DNA of 14,939 nucleotides. Source: Alphaproteobacteria bacterium (GTDB lineage: Bacteria; Pseudomonadota; Alphaproteobacteria; Rhodobacterales; Rhodobacteraceae). Positions 7,001-14,402 of the stretch are shown here, one piece after another. Within the stretch, counting starts at the first letter, position 1, and each line of letters opens with the position of its first letter. The notes beneath the pieces are model-generated. The model was not told where the DNA came from and did not search any database. It saw only the letters and a list, made by a program, of their open reading frames with translations. The DNA lies in the NCBI GenBank assembly GCA_013151535.1, contig JAADIC010000120.1, positions 1-14,939 on the forward strand, given 5' to 3'. The position numbers and the translations under genes were made by a program.

Positions 7001-7453
7001 CTAAGCGCAGGCGCGGTTGCTGGCGTTTTGGAAGGCCTCGACACTGGCGTCGAGCGCCAGCAAAATCGAGGCGTGCCGGTTCTTGTAATCACGCGCCGGC
7101 AGCAAAACCCCGAGCCCGTCAAACGGCGGGGCCGGCACCGGGCCATTGTCCTTCAGCATCGCACTCAACTGATCGCGCACGGCCCTGATCTGGGCCAGAT
7201 CACAGCCGACAATATTGCTGCCAACAACCGAGGCCGCCGCCTGACCAAGCGCGCAAGCCTTCACGTCTTGTGCGAACGCAACCACACGCCCGTCGCTGAC
7301 TTTCAGCTCAACCGTCACGGTTGAGCCGCATAGTGGCGAGCGTTTGCGCACGCTGGCATCGGGATTTTCAAGCCGTTCGGTTAACGGAATGGCGGCGGCC
7401 AGCGCCAAAATCCGCTTGGAATAGAGCTTAACCAAATCCTGATTGCCGGTCAT
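7001..7453 (-). CDS. NifU/IscU-like iron-sulfur cluster assembly scaffold protein
   Basis: The 150-residue protein matches the NifU N-terminal (IscU-like) fold: KLYSKRILALAAAIP at the N-terminus, then SPLCGSTVTVEL with Cys 42, then DVKACALGQAAASVVG with Cys 67, and a C-terminal PARDYKNRHASILLAL segment. Scaffold IscU proteins hold nascent Fe-S clusters with three cysteines. Here the third canonical position, after the RH pair, is Ala (RHAS); the other cysteines (84 and near the C-terminus) are not in equivalent places. Either this subfamily uses a different ligand or it has a related, non-scaffold role. I chose the ATG at 7453 because family members start near MxxxDLVKLYS; ATGs at 7474 and 7483 would add up to ten residues. 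It diverges from hisI across about 78 bases and ends 14 bases from the terminator serving the opposite strand. Confidence 0.85.
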   Translation of the reverse strand: MTGNQDLVKLYSKRILALAAAIPLTERLENPDASVRKRSPLCGSTVTVELKVSDGRVVAFAQDVKACALGQAAASVVGSNIVGCDLAQIRAVRDQLSAMLKDNGPVPAPPFDGLGVLLPARDYKNRHASILLALDASVEAFQNASNRACA

Positions 7454-7531
7454 CTTGCTGGCCTGTCTTTTCATATTGAACATTGCAGATTAGATAGGGC
7501 ATGAATTCCGCTTTGAAAAGGACAAGTGCAA

Positions 7532-7897
7532 ATGGCGCAGAAATTTGACCCCGCCAGCCTGGTATATGATTCCAAGGGCCTGATCCCCGCCATCGCGCAG
7601 GAGGCCGAAACCGGCGAGGTTTTGATGATGGCATGGATGAACGCTGCGGCCGTGGCGCGGACGCTTGCCAGTGGGCGGGTCACCTATTGGTCACGTTCGC
7701 GGTGCGCGTTCTGGGAAAAGGGGCTGACCAGTGGTCACAGGCAAACGCTGGTTCAGATGCGGGTTGATTGTGATCGGGATTGTCTTCTGTTGCAGGTGAA
7801 GCAGATCGGGCCTGCCTGTCACACCAATAGAAAATCGTGCTTTTACAGTGGTGTAGATGGCGATATTGAAGTGGAATTAAGCCAACCCATCGCCTAG
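7532..7897 (+). CDS. hisI: Phosphoribosyl-AMP cyclohydrolase HisI
   Basis: HisI opens the purine ring of phosphoribosyl-AMP, the third step of histidine biosynthesis, in the cytoplasm. The 121-residue protein has MMAWMN (32-37), YWSRSR (52-57), WEKGLTSGH (61-69), the metal-binding DCDRD with D79, D81 and D83, and zinc ligands C80, C96 and C103 whose spacing (16 and 7) equals that of the characterised archaeal enzyme. It is a stand-alone cyclohydrolase without the HisE domain. The ATG at 7532 is preferred over an in-frame GTG at 7526 because AAGG (7518-7521) is 10 bases from the ATG but only four from the GTG. It is not in a his operon. Its last 21 bases overlap the end of the convergent gluQ. 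Confidence 0.96.
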   Translation: MAQKFDPASLVYDSKGLIPAIAQEAETGEVLMMAWMNAAAVARTLASGRVTYWSRSRCAFWEKGLTSGHRQTLVQMRVDCDRDCLLLQVKQIGPACHTNRKSCFYSGVDGDIEVELSQPIA

Positions 7898-8749
7898 GCC
7901 AAGCAATTGGCGAATGTCACTGGCTGCAAGCCCGCGTTGTCGATAACTGCGGATCGCCAGCGCGTCATCGCGTTTGGCCAGCCGTTTGCCGCTTTTGTCC
8001 CGGATCAAACGGTGATGGCGATAGATGGGTGTCGGCAGGTTCAAAAGGGCCTGCAACAGCCGGTGGATTTGCGTGGCCGCAAACATATCGCGCCCGCGCG
8101 TTACATGACTGATCTGTTGGGCGGCGTCATCCACCACCACCGCCAGATGGTAAGAGGTGCCGATATCGCGCCGGGCCAGCACGATGTCGCCGCAGAATTC
8201 GATCAGGGTTTGCTCGGACAAATGATGCTCCACCGGCGCTTGGCCGTCAATTTCGGTGAACATCAGGTTAAGAAAGTCACGCCCCACAAGGCGAACCGCC
8301 TTGCGCATGTCAAGCCGGATGGCATCGGTCTCGGCCAAGTCCGCCATCAAGTGCGCCCGGCACAGACCGGGATAGACCACGCCATCCGGGCCAAACACCT
8401 GTTGATCGCCCTCCTGCGGGGCGGACAAGGCTTGTGTGATGTCGCGCCGGGTGCACCGGCAGGGGTAACAAATATCCTGTGATATCAATTGGTTCAAGGC
8501 GTTTTTGTATGCGTCCATCCGCTCGGATTGTCGCATCACGGGCTTTGGCCAGCGCATGCCCAGCCACGCCAGATCCTCAAAAATCGCGGCCTCATATTCT
8601 GCTCGTGCGCGGGTGAAATCTATATCTTCGATCCGCAGCAGGAATTCGCCATCGGTTTTTTGCGCCGCATCCCAGGCGGTCAGGGCAGAGAAGGCGTGGC
8701 CCAGATGCAGATATCCGGTTGGCGAGGGGGCAAAACGCTCGCGTCTCAC
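7877..8749 (-). CDS. gluQ: Glutamyl-Q tRNA(Asp) synthetase (GluQ-RS)
   Basis: GluQ-RS is a paralogue of the catalytic core of glutamyl-tRNA synthetase; it attaches glutamate to the queuosine base at position 34 of tRNA-Asp. The 290-residue length fits a protein lacking the anticodon-binding domain of GltX. Visible features are FAPSPTGYLHLGH with the HIGH-type motif HLGH (15-18), LRIEDID (38-44), a zinc site C97-x-C99 with Y126-x3-C130 as in E. coli GluQ-RS, and a KMSKS-like KRLAK (255-259). The start is GTG at 8749, and its GTGA overlaps the TGA of the upstream methyltransferase gene by four bases, a typical translational-coupling arrangement. It is apparently the last gene of a trmFO-methyltransferase-gluQ unit. 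Its 3' end overlaps convergent hisI by 21 bases. Confidence 0.95.
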   Translation of the reverse strand: MRRERFAPSPTGYLHLGHAFSALTAWDAAQKTDGEFLLRIEDIDFTRARAEYEAAIFEDLAWLGMRWPKPVMRQSERMDAYKNALNQLISQDICYPCRCTRRDITQALSAPQEGDQQVFGPDGVVYPGLCRAHLMADLAETDAIRLDMRKAVRLVGRDFLNLMFTEIDGQAPVEHHLSEQTLIEFCGDIVLARRDIGTSYHLAVVVDDAAQQISHVTRGRDMFAATQIHRLLQALLNLPTPIYRHHRLIRDKSGKRLAKRDDALAIRSYRQRGLAASDIRQLLGLGDGLA

Positions 8750-9369
8750 GCCTTTTGCATCACATAGACAACGCTGCCCAGATCATAACCCGGCAGGTGG
8801 TCGCCATGTTCCTTGAACAGCAGGCGCGCCATGCCGGTATCCAGATTCTCGGCCACCCGAGCTTCAAATTCCGGGTCTTGCAGGGTGTGATCGTTAAGGG
8901 AAAACACAAATAATCCATCGGCGGGCAGGGCGGCGAGGGCGGCGTCAATCGTTGTCGCGGGGGCGTGAGACGAAGCGATTACCCCGATCGCGGCGATGGC
9001 CTGATAGGCACCGACGGGAAAATCAAACGGGTTATTAACGTCGGTTTCGATGAGATTGCGGTAAAGCCCCTGACGTTTCGCCGCCCTTTTCAGCATTTCA
9101 GGGCTAAGGTCACTGCCATCGATTGTTGTGAAGCCCGCTGCATGAAGGGCGAGGGCTGACAATCCGGTGCCACAGCCAAAATCAAGCAGCGGGGCGGATT
9201 TGTCGGGCGCGAACTGCGCCAATGCTTCGGCACAGCGGTGCGGTGTCAAATAGCCGTGGCTGGTAATCTCATCATCATAGGTTTCGGCCCAGTCCTGATA
9301 GAAATCGCGCGCCTGATCGGTGCTTTGAATGGTATAGGCCTTGTGTAACAAGCCTTTTTCGTCGCTCAT
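8746..9369 (-). CDS. Class I SAM-dependent methyltransferase, substrate unknown
   Basis: The 207-residue protein has a Rossmann-type methyltransferase core: motif I LLDFGCGTG (61-69), the acidic end of strand 2 in GSDLSPEML (about 84-92), and motif IV-like YQAIAAIGVIASSH followed by LFVFSLNDHTL. The N-terminal AETYDDEI segment is common in the predicted methyltransferases grouped in COG4976. The ATG is preceded by GGGAGGGG, a strong ribosome binding site. It lies 42 bases after trmFO and its stop overlaps the start of gluQ. Both neighbours modify tRNA, which hints at a translation-related substrate, but nothing in the sequence identifies the acceptor; small molecules or proteins remain possible. 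Confidence 0.88.
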   Translation of the reverse strand: MSDEKGLLHKAYTIQSTDQARDFYQDWAETYDDEITSHGYLTPHRCAEALAQFAPDKSAPLLDFGCGTGLSALALHAAGFTTIDGSDLSPEMLKRAAKRQGLYRNLIETDVNNPFDFPVGAYQAIAAIGVIASSHAPATTIDAALAALPADGLFVFSLNDHTLQDPEFEARVAENLDTGMARLLFKEHGDHLPGYDLGSVVYVMQKA

Positions 9370-9411
9370 TTGCCCCTCCCGTTGGGTTGGGAAAGGTTAA
9401 CAAACACCCGC

Positions 9412-10776
9412 TCAGGCGTCCAGAGACTTGCCGGTGTCAAGCCAGCCCTGCCAATCGAGCTTGGCGCGCACAGTATAGGCCAAATAGCGATCCTTGCGGT
9501 TGCGACGGCCTTTTTTGGCGTCGGGCAGGGGCGGGAACAGGCCGAAATTGACATTCATCGGTTGGAAAGTTTTGGCGATGGCACCGCCGCTGATGTGATA
9601 AAGCAACGCGCCCATGGCGGTTGTGTTTTTCGGCGCTTCAAGATCACCACCCAGCGTTTCGGTCGCGGCCATTCGGCCCGCCAGCAGACCCATGGCGGCA
9701 CTTTCGACATAGCCTTCAACCCCGGTGATTTGCCCGGCAAAACGGATATGGGGGGCCGATTTCAGGCGCATCTGGCCATCAAGCAAGCGGGGTGAGTTGA
9801 TGAATGTGTTGCGGTGGATACCGCCGAGGCGGGCGAATTGCGCATCTTCAAGGCCGGGAATGCGTTTGAAAACATCGACTTGTGCGCCATACTTCATCTT
9901 GGTCTGAAAGCCGACAATATTGAGCAGCGTGCCCATTTCATTGTCGCGGCGCAGTTGCACCACCGCGTAGGGTTTTTCATCCGGCGTATGTTCATTGGTC
10001 AGGCCAACCGGTTTCATCGGGCCAAAGCGCAGGGTTTCGCGGCCCCGTTCGGCCATCACCTCGATCGGCAGGCAACCGTCAAAATAGGGCGTATCAACCT
10101 CGCCTTCGCGAAATTCGGTCTTGTCGGCGGCTAAAAGCGCGTCGATGAAGCCCTCGTAATCTTCGCGCGTCATCGGGCAATTCAGGTAGGCGCGGCGCTG
10201 TTCCTCGGTGTCGCCTTTGTCATAGCGCGACTGGAACCAAACGCGGCTCATATCAATGCTGTCGGCATGCACAATCGGGGCGATGGCGTCAAAAAACGCC
10301 AGTGCATCCTCGCCGGTTTCCTTAAGAATTGCTTGAGCGAGCGTGGCCGAGGTTAACGGCCCGGTGGCGATAATCACCTGTCCCCAGTTAGCGGGCGGCA
10401 GTTCGGTGATCTCGTCGGTTTTGATCGTCACCAGCGGGTGATTGCGCAGAACTGTGCTGACACCCTCGGAAAACCGGTCACGATCCACCGCCAAAGCCCC
10501 CCCGGCGGGCAGAGAATGCTGATCGGCCATGTCCATAATCAGGCTGCCCCCGCAGCGCATTTCCCAATGCAGCAGGCCAACCGCATTGGCGGTATCATCA
10601 TCCGAGCGAAACGAGTTTGAACAGACCATTTCCGCCAAATCGCCGGATTTATGGGCGAAGGTTTCGACCTTGGGGCGCATTTCGTGCAGGATCACCGGCA
10701 CGCCCAGATTTATGGCCTGCCATGTGGCTTCGGCACCGGCCATACCGCCGCCGATGATGTGGATTGGTTTTGTCAT
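9412..10776 (-). CDS. trmFO: Methylenetetrahydrofolate-tRNA (uracil-5-)-methyltransferase TrmFO
   Basis: TrmFO makes 5-methyluridine at position 54 in the T-loop of tRNA, using methylenetetrahydrofolate as carbon source and FAD as reductant. The 454-residue protein opens with the dinucleotide-binding IHIIGGGMAGAEA (5-17), followed by HEMRP (31-35), C52 in VCSNSFRSDD and C200 in YLNCPMT, the two conserved catalytic-region cysteines of the family. The end carries NVNFGLFPPL and RYLAYTVRA, also typical. The family is the folate-dependent alternative to SAM-dependent TrmA. The start is ATG at 10776 with a weak ribosome binding site. It follows the doxX terminator closely and probably heads a unit with the methyltransferase and gluQ genes. 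Confidence 0.97.
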   Translation of the reverse strand: MTKPIHIIGGGMAGAEATWQAINLGVPVILHEMRPKVETFAHKSGDLAEMVCSNSFRSDDDTANAVGLLHWEMRCGGSLIMDMADQHSLPAGGALAVDRDRFSEGVSTVLRNHPLVTIKTDEITELPPANWGQVIIATGPLTSATLAQAILKETGEDALAFFDAIAPIVHADSIDMSRVWFQSRYDKGDTEEQRRAYLNCPMTREDYEGFIDALLAADKTEFREGEVDTPYFDGCLPIEVMAERGRETLRFGPMKPVGLTNEHTPDEKPYAVVQLRRDNEMGTLLNIVGFQTKMKYGAQVDVFKRIPGLEDAQFARLGGIHRNTFINSPRLLDGQMRLKSAPHIRFAGQITGVEGYVESAAMGLLAGRMAATETLGGDLEAPKNTTAMGALLYHISGGAIAKTFQPMNVNFGLFPPLPDAKKGRRNRKDRYLAYTVRAKLDWQGWLDTGKSLDA

Positions 10777-10802
10777 AAGCGCCGTTTAGGGCAGAAACCG
10801 GC

Positions 10803-10832
10803 AAAAGAAAAGGGCCCCGAAGTCGAGGCCCT
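10803..10832 (-). terminator. Intrinsic terminator of doxX
   Basis: On the minus strand AGGGCCTCG pairs with CGGGGCCCT around an ACTT loop (nine pairs, one T-G), followed by TTTTCTTTT. It lies 23 bases after the doxX stop and 26 bases before the trmFO start, so trmFO needs read-through or a promoter squeezed into this gap. Confidence 0.88.
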
Positions 10833-10843
10833 GTTCACTCATC

Positions 10844-10860
10844 TTAACCCGCAATTAACC
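10844..10860 (+). promoter_or_regulatory. Perfect TTAACC-N5-TTAACC CtrA-type site
   Basis: TTAACC at 10844-10849 and 10855-10860 give an exact TTAA-N7-TTAAC match to the CtrA consensus. The second half covers the doxX stop codon and the site lies 68 bases upstream of the trmFO start. It has the same layout as the site before ctrA (1488-1504). Function is uncertain because the doxX terminator sits between it and trmFO and the motif is oriented opposite to both genes. Confidence 0.45.
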
Positions 10861-11349
10861 CTGCTGCGGTGCCGCCTGTGCTGCACTTTGGCTGACTTTT
10901 TGCCCCGTCGCCGGGGCTTTCGCCGTTTTCGCGGCGGGTTTTTTGCGTTCAAACAGATTGTCCAGCGCGTAGCGACCGCGCCCATGCGAGCACAGCATCA
11001 GCAGGCCACCGATCATCGCCAGATCGCGCCAGAACGCGCCAAGGGCAATCGGGTCACCCGGCACATAGTTCAAAATGAAGCTCGACCAGAACAAATAGAG
11101 CGCCAGAAGGGCTGCGGCCATGCGGGTTTGAAACCCCAGCATGATCGCAAGCGCCGCCAGAAATTCAAATCCGGCATTGGGCCATAACAGGTAATCCGGC
11201 ACGTTACTGACCGCCAGAAACTGCCCCATGCTGGCGGGATCAACGATCAGGCCGATCGAGCGCGCCACAAAATACGATGCAATAAGCACCCGCGCCGATG
11301 CGTGGCCCAAATCCCGCATGTTTTTTCTTTTCGCTGCACTGCCCTTCAT
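10855..11349 (-). CDS. DoxX family membrane protein
   Basis: The protein fits the DoxX family: an N-terminal helix with ARVLIASYFVARSIGLI, a short loop, FLAALAIMLGF, AALLALYLFWSSFIL, and a fourth helix LAMIGGLLMLCSHGRGRYAL, giving about four transmembrane segments. DoxX proteins are small inner-membrane proteins linked in some bacteria to redox or thiol stress; no specific role can be read here. An Ala/Lys/Gln-rich tail of about 30 residues (after ERKKPAAKTAK) follows. I start at ATG 11349 (164 residues) because AAAGGA lies eight bases before it; ATG 11319 is an alternative, while extension to 11472 adds residues unlike the family. gyrA ends 135 bases upstream on the same strand; a 6-bp hairpin at 11427-11444 lies between them without a T-run. 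Confidence 0.82.
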   Translation of the reverse strand: MKGSAAKRKNMRDLGHASARVLIASYFVARSIGLIVDPASMGQFLAVSNVPDYLLWPNAGFEFLAALAIMLGFQTRMAAALLALYLFWSSFILNYVPGDPIALGAFWRDLAMIGGLLMLCSHGRGRYALDNLFERKKPAAKTAKAPATGQKVSQSAAQAAPQQG

Positions 11350-11484
11350 CTCAAGGGTCCTTTCCCCGAATACCCGACGCTTGCCCACTTGGGACAATTC
11401 CGCCTTCCTCAAGCAACTATTGGTGGCAATTCGGGCAGGAATTGGGTGAAATCTGGTTTTATTCCGCACCATTTCGCAGCTTTG

Positions 11485-14214
11485 TCAGCTTTGGGGCACC
11501 TCGGATGCGCTTTCATCCGTCTCCTCGCCCTGTTCGGCGATCCAGGCGACGGAAACCACTTCTTCACCTTTTGAGGTGTTGAATACGGTCACGCCCGAAG
11601 ATGTGCGCCCCTGGCGCGAGATGCCGGAAACCGGGCAGCGGATCGATTGGCCGGTTGAGGTGGCGAGCATGATCTGGTCGTCGTCCTCCACCGTGAAGCT
11701 GGCGATAATGCTGTCGCCGCGTCGCCCCAGATTGGCGGCGGCAATGCCAAGGCCGCCGCGCCCGGCGACGCGATATTCATGCGCCGAGGAGCGTTTGCCA
11801 TAGCCGCCCGAGGTGATGGTCAATATCCATTGTTCAAGCGCGCCCAGTTCTGCATAACGCTCGGCACTCAGCGCGGTATCGTCACCGCCGTCTTCAATCT
11901 CACCGGTTTCATCGCCGGTAATCGCACGGCGCATCTTGAAATAGGCGGCGCGCTCATCCGGGGTGGCGACCACATGGCGGATCACCGCCATGGAGACAAC
12001 TTCATCGCCATCCGCCAGCCTGATCCCGCGCACACCGGCGGAATCGCGCCCCTTGAAGACGCGCACATCGGTAACCGGGAAGCGGATCACTTTGCCTTGG
12101 CTGGTTGTCAGCAGAAAGTCGTCCATCTCGTTGCAAATCTTGACGTTCACAATCGAGGTTCCCTCGGGCAGTTTCATGGCGATTTTGCCGTTGCGCATGA
12201 CATTGGTGAAATCGCTAAGCGCATTGCGGCGCACGCCGCCGGTCGAGGTGGAGAAAACGATTTGCAGGTCGGCCCAGTCCTCTTCGGGTGCATCAACCGG
12301 CATGATCGCGGCAATCGATACCCCTTGCGGGATCGGCAGAATGTTAACGATGGCCTTGCCGCGTGCGTTGCGACCGCCCGGCGGCAGACGCCATGTTTTC
12401 AGTTTGTAAACCATGCCGTCGCTGGTGAAAAACAGCAGCGGCGTGTGGGTGTTGGCGACGAACAGGTTGGTGACGAAATCCATCTCCTTGGTGTTCATGC
12501 CCTGCGTGCCTTTACCGCCGCGTTTCTGGGCACGGTAATCGGCCAGAATGGTGCGTTTGATGTAACCTGAATTGGTCACGGTCACGACCATGTCCTCGCG
12601 CTCGATCAAATCCTCATCGTCCATGTCGCCCACATGCTCGATGATTTCACTGCGCCGCGGTACGGCGAACAGGTCGCGCACCTCGATCAACTCGTTGGTG
12701 ATAATCTCCATGATGCGGGTCCGCGAGCGCAGGATTTCCAGATAATCGGTGATTTTACCGGCCAGTTCCTGCAATTCATCCGTGACTTCCTTGACGCCCA
12801 TGGCGGTCAGGCGTTGCAGGCGTAACTCAAGAATGGCGCGGGCCTGGGTTTCGGACAAATGGTAGGTGCCATCATCGTTGATCTTGTGGCTGGGATCATC
12901 GATCAACTGAATATACTGCGCGATATTATGCGCGGGCCAGGCGCGGGTCATCAATTTGCTGCGGGCCTCGGCCGGATCTAGCGAAGCGCGAATGGTGGCG
13001 ACGATCTCATCGACATTGGTCACAGCCACAGCCAGACCACACAGGATATGGCTGCGGTCCCGCGCCCGGCGCAGCTCGAACGCGGTGCGCCGCGCCACGA
13101 CTTCTTCGCGAAAATCAATGAAGGCGGTCAGGAATTTACGCAGGTCAAGCTGCTCGGGACGGCCACCATTCAGGGCCAGCATATTGCAGCCGAAACTTGT
13201 TTGCATCGGGGTGAAACGGAACAATTGGTTCAGCACCACTTCAGGCGTTGCATCGCGCTTGAGTTCGATCACCACGCGCACGCCGATGCGGTCACTTTCA
13301 TCCTGCACATGGGCGATACCCTCGATGCGCTTGTCGCGTGCCACCTCGGCGATCTTTTCGATCATCGTGGCTTTGTTAACCTGATAGGGGATCTCATCAA
13401 TCACAATCGCCCAGCGGTCCTTGCGAATTTCCTCGAACCGGGTTTTGGAGCGGATGATAACGCTGCCGCGCCCTTCGATATAGGCCTTGCGCGCACCAGT
13501 GCGGCCCAAAATCAACGCCCCGGTGGGGAAATCCGGGGCCGGGATGTATTCCATCAACTGCACCACATCCAGATCGGGCGTCTCAATCAGGGCCAGCGTG
13601 GCGTTAATGACTTCGCCAAGGTTATGCGGCGGAATATTGGTGGCCATGCCGACCGCGATACCGCCCGCGCCATTAACCAACATATTGGGAAAACGCGCTG
13701 GCAGAACCGAGGGTTCGCGATCCTTACCGTCATAGTTTTCCTGAAAATCAACCGTGTCCTTGTCAATATCGGCCAGCAGGAAATTGGCCACCTTTTGCAT
13801 GCGGACTTCGGTATATCGAAACGCCGCCGCCTTATCGCCATCCATCGAGCCGAAATTGCCTTGCCCGTCGAGCAGCGGCAGGGACATCGAAAACGGCTGG
13901 GTCATGCGCACCAGCGCGTCATAAATCGCGGCGTCGCCATGCGGGTGGTATTTACCCATGGTGTCAGCCACCGGGCGCGAGGATTTGCGGTAGGATTTAT
14001 CGAAGGTGTTACCAACCTCGTTCATGGCGTAAAGAATGCGCCGATGCACGGGTTTCAGACCGTCACGCAAGTCGGGAATGGCGCGCGACACGATCACACT
14101 CATGGCATAATCGAGATAGGATGTTTTCATCTCGGCTTCGATGGTGACGGAAGGGCCGTCATAAACGGGTTTTTCAGGTGGCATTTCGCCGTTATTTTCG
14201 GTCTCGTCGCTCAA
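11485..14214 (-). CDS. gyrA: DNA gyrase subunit A
   Basis: GyrA is the breakage-reunion subunit that, with GyrB, adds negative supercoils. The 909-residue protein has the N-terminal winged helix (SYLDYAMSVIVSRAIPDLRDG), the quinolone-determining region around residues 80-120 (GKYHPHGDAAIYD), active-site Y134 in AFRYTEVRM, the coiled-coil region, and a C-terminal beta-pinwheel opening with QKRGGKG, a one-residue variant of the GyrA box QRRGGKG, which separates it from ParC. The acidic tail is typical. The start is TTG at 14214: the next in-frame upstream stop is only eight codons away with no ATG between, so the unusual start is forced unless the protein begins internally at M11. The position equivalent to E. 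coli Ser83 is Ala95; Asp87 is kept as Asp99. Confidence 0.97.
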   Translation of the reverse strand: MSDETENNGEMPPEKPVYDGPSVTIEAEMKTSYLDYAMSVIVSRAIPDLRDGLKPVHRRILYAMNEVGNTFDKSYRKSSRPVADTMGKYHPHGDAAIYDALVRMTQPFSMSLPLLDGQGNFGSMDGDKAAAFRYTEVRMQKVANFLLADIDKDTVDFQENYDGKDREPSVLPARFPNMLVNGAGGIAVGMATNIPPHNLGEVINATLALIETPDLDVVQLMEYIPAPDFPTGALILGRTGARKAYIEGRGSVIIRSKTRFEEIRKDRWAIVIDEIPYQVNKATMIEKIAEVARDKRIEGIAHVQDESDRIGVRVVIELKRDATPEVVLNQLFRFTPMQTSFGCNMLALNGGRPEQLDLRKFLTAFIDFREEVVARRTAFELRRARDRSHILCGLAVAVTNVDEIVATIRASLDPAEARSKLMTRAWPAHNIAQYIQLIDDPSHKINDDGTYHLSETQARAILELRLQRLTAMGVKEVTDELQELAGKITDYLEILRSRTRIMEIITNELIEVRDLFAVPRRSEIIEHVGDMDDEDLIEREDMVVTVTNSGYIKRTILADYRAQKRGGKGTQGMNTKEMDFVTNLFVANTHTPLLFFTSDGMVYKLKTWRLPPGGRNARGKAIVNILPIPQGVSIAAIMPVDAPEEDWADLQIVFSTSTGGVRRNALSDFTNVMRNGKIAMKLPEGTSIVNVKICNEMDDFLLTTSQGKVIRFPVTDVRVFKGRDSAGVRGIRLADGDEVVSMAVIRHVVATPDERAAYFKMRRAITGDETGEIEDGGDDTALSAERYAELGALEQWILTITSGGYGKRSSAHEYRVAGRGGLGIAAANLGRRGDSIIASFTVEDDDQIMLATSTGQSIRCPVSGISRQGRTSSGVTVFNTSKGEEVVSVAWIAEQGEETDESASEVPQS

Positions 14215-14237
14215 TTTATTACCCGCTTCGTCGGTTC

Positions 14238-14267
14238 ACCATATCTAGATGAAAACCCTAACATCAA
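14238..14267 (-). promoter_or_regulatory. Candidate gyrA promoter
   Basis: On the minus strand TTGATG (14262-14267) and TATGGT (14238-14243) are separated by 18 bases, each four of six matches to the vegetative consensus. It would give a short leader before the TTG start. The -35 touches the inverted repeat at 14267-14305. Weak evidence. Confidence 0.3.
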
Positions 14268-14305
14268 AGCCGGAAAAGCGCAATATCTGGGGGGTTTTCC
14301 GGCTT
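14267..14305. repeat. Perfect 11-base inverted repeat upstream of gyrA
   Basis: AAGCCGGAAAA (14267-14277) and TTTTCCGGCTT (14295-14305) are perfect complements around a 17-base spacer. It lies between the ssb terminator and the gyrA start. On the minus strand the stem is not followed by a T-run, so it is not a classical leftward terminator; on the plus strand no gene needs one. It could be a regulatory hairpin or a bipartite operator next to the gyrA promoter. Confidence 0.6.
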
Positions 14306-14329
14306 GGGCAACCCTTGGGAAAACCGTGC

Positions 14330-14376
14330 AAAAACAAACCCTTGCGCGAGAGCTGAAAAACAGGTCGCACAAGGGT
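14330..14376 (-). terminator. Intrinsic terminator of ssb
   Basis: On the minus strand ACCCTTGTGCG (14366-14376) pairs with CGCGCAAGGGT (14338-14348) over 11 positions with one T-G pair, across a 17-base loop, followed by TTGTTTTT. It starts 27 bases past the ssb stop. Confidence 0.82.
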
Positions 14377-14402
14377 CAAAATTTTGGGAACTCAGCGGGT
14401 TT

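Noticed and set aside
11427..11444. CAATTC/GAATTG hairpin between gyrA and doxX as a gyrA terminator
   Set aside because: The stem has only six AT-rich pairs and no T-run follows on the minus strand.
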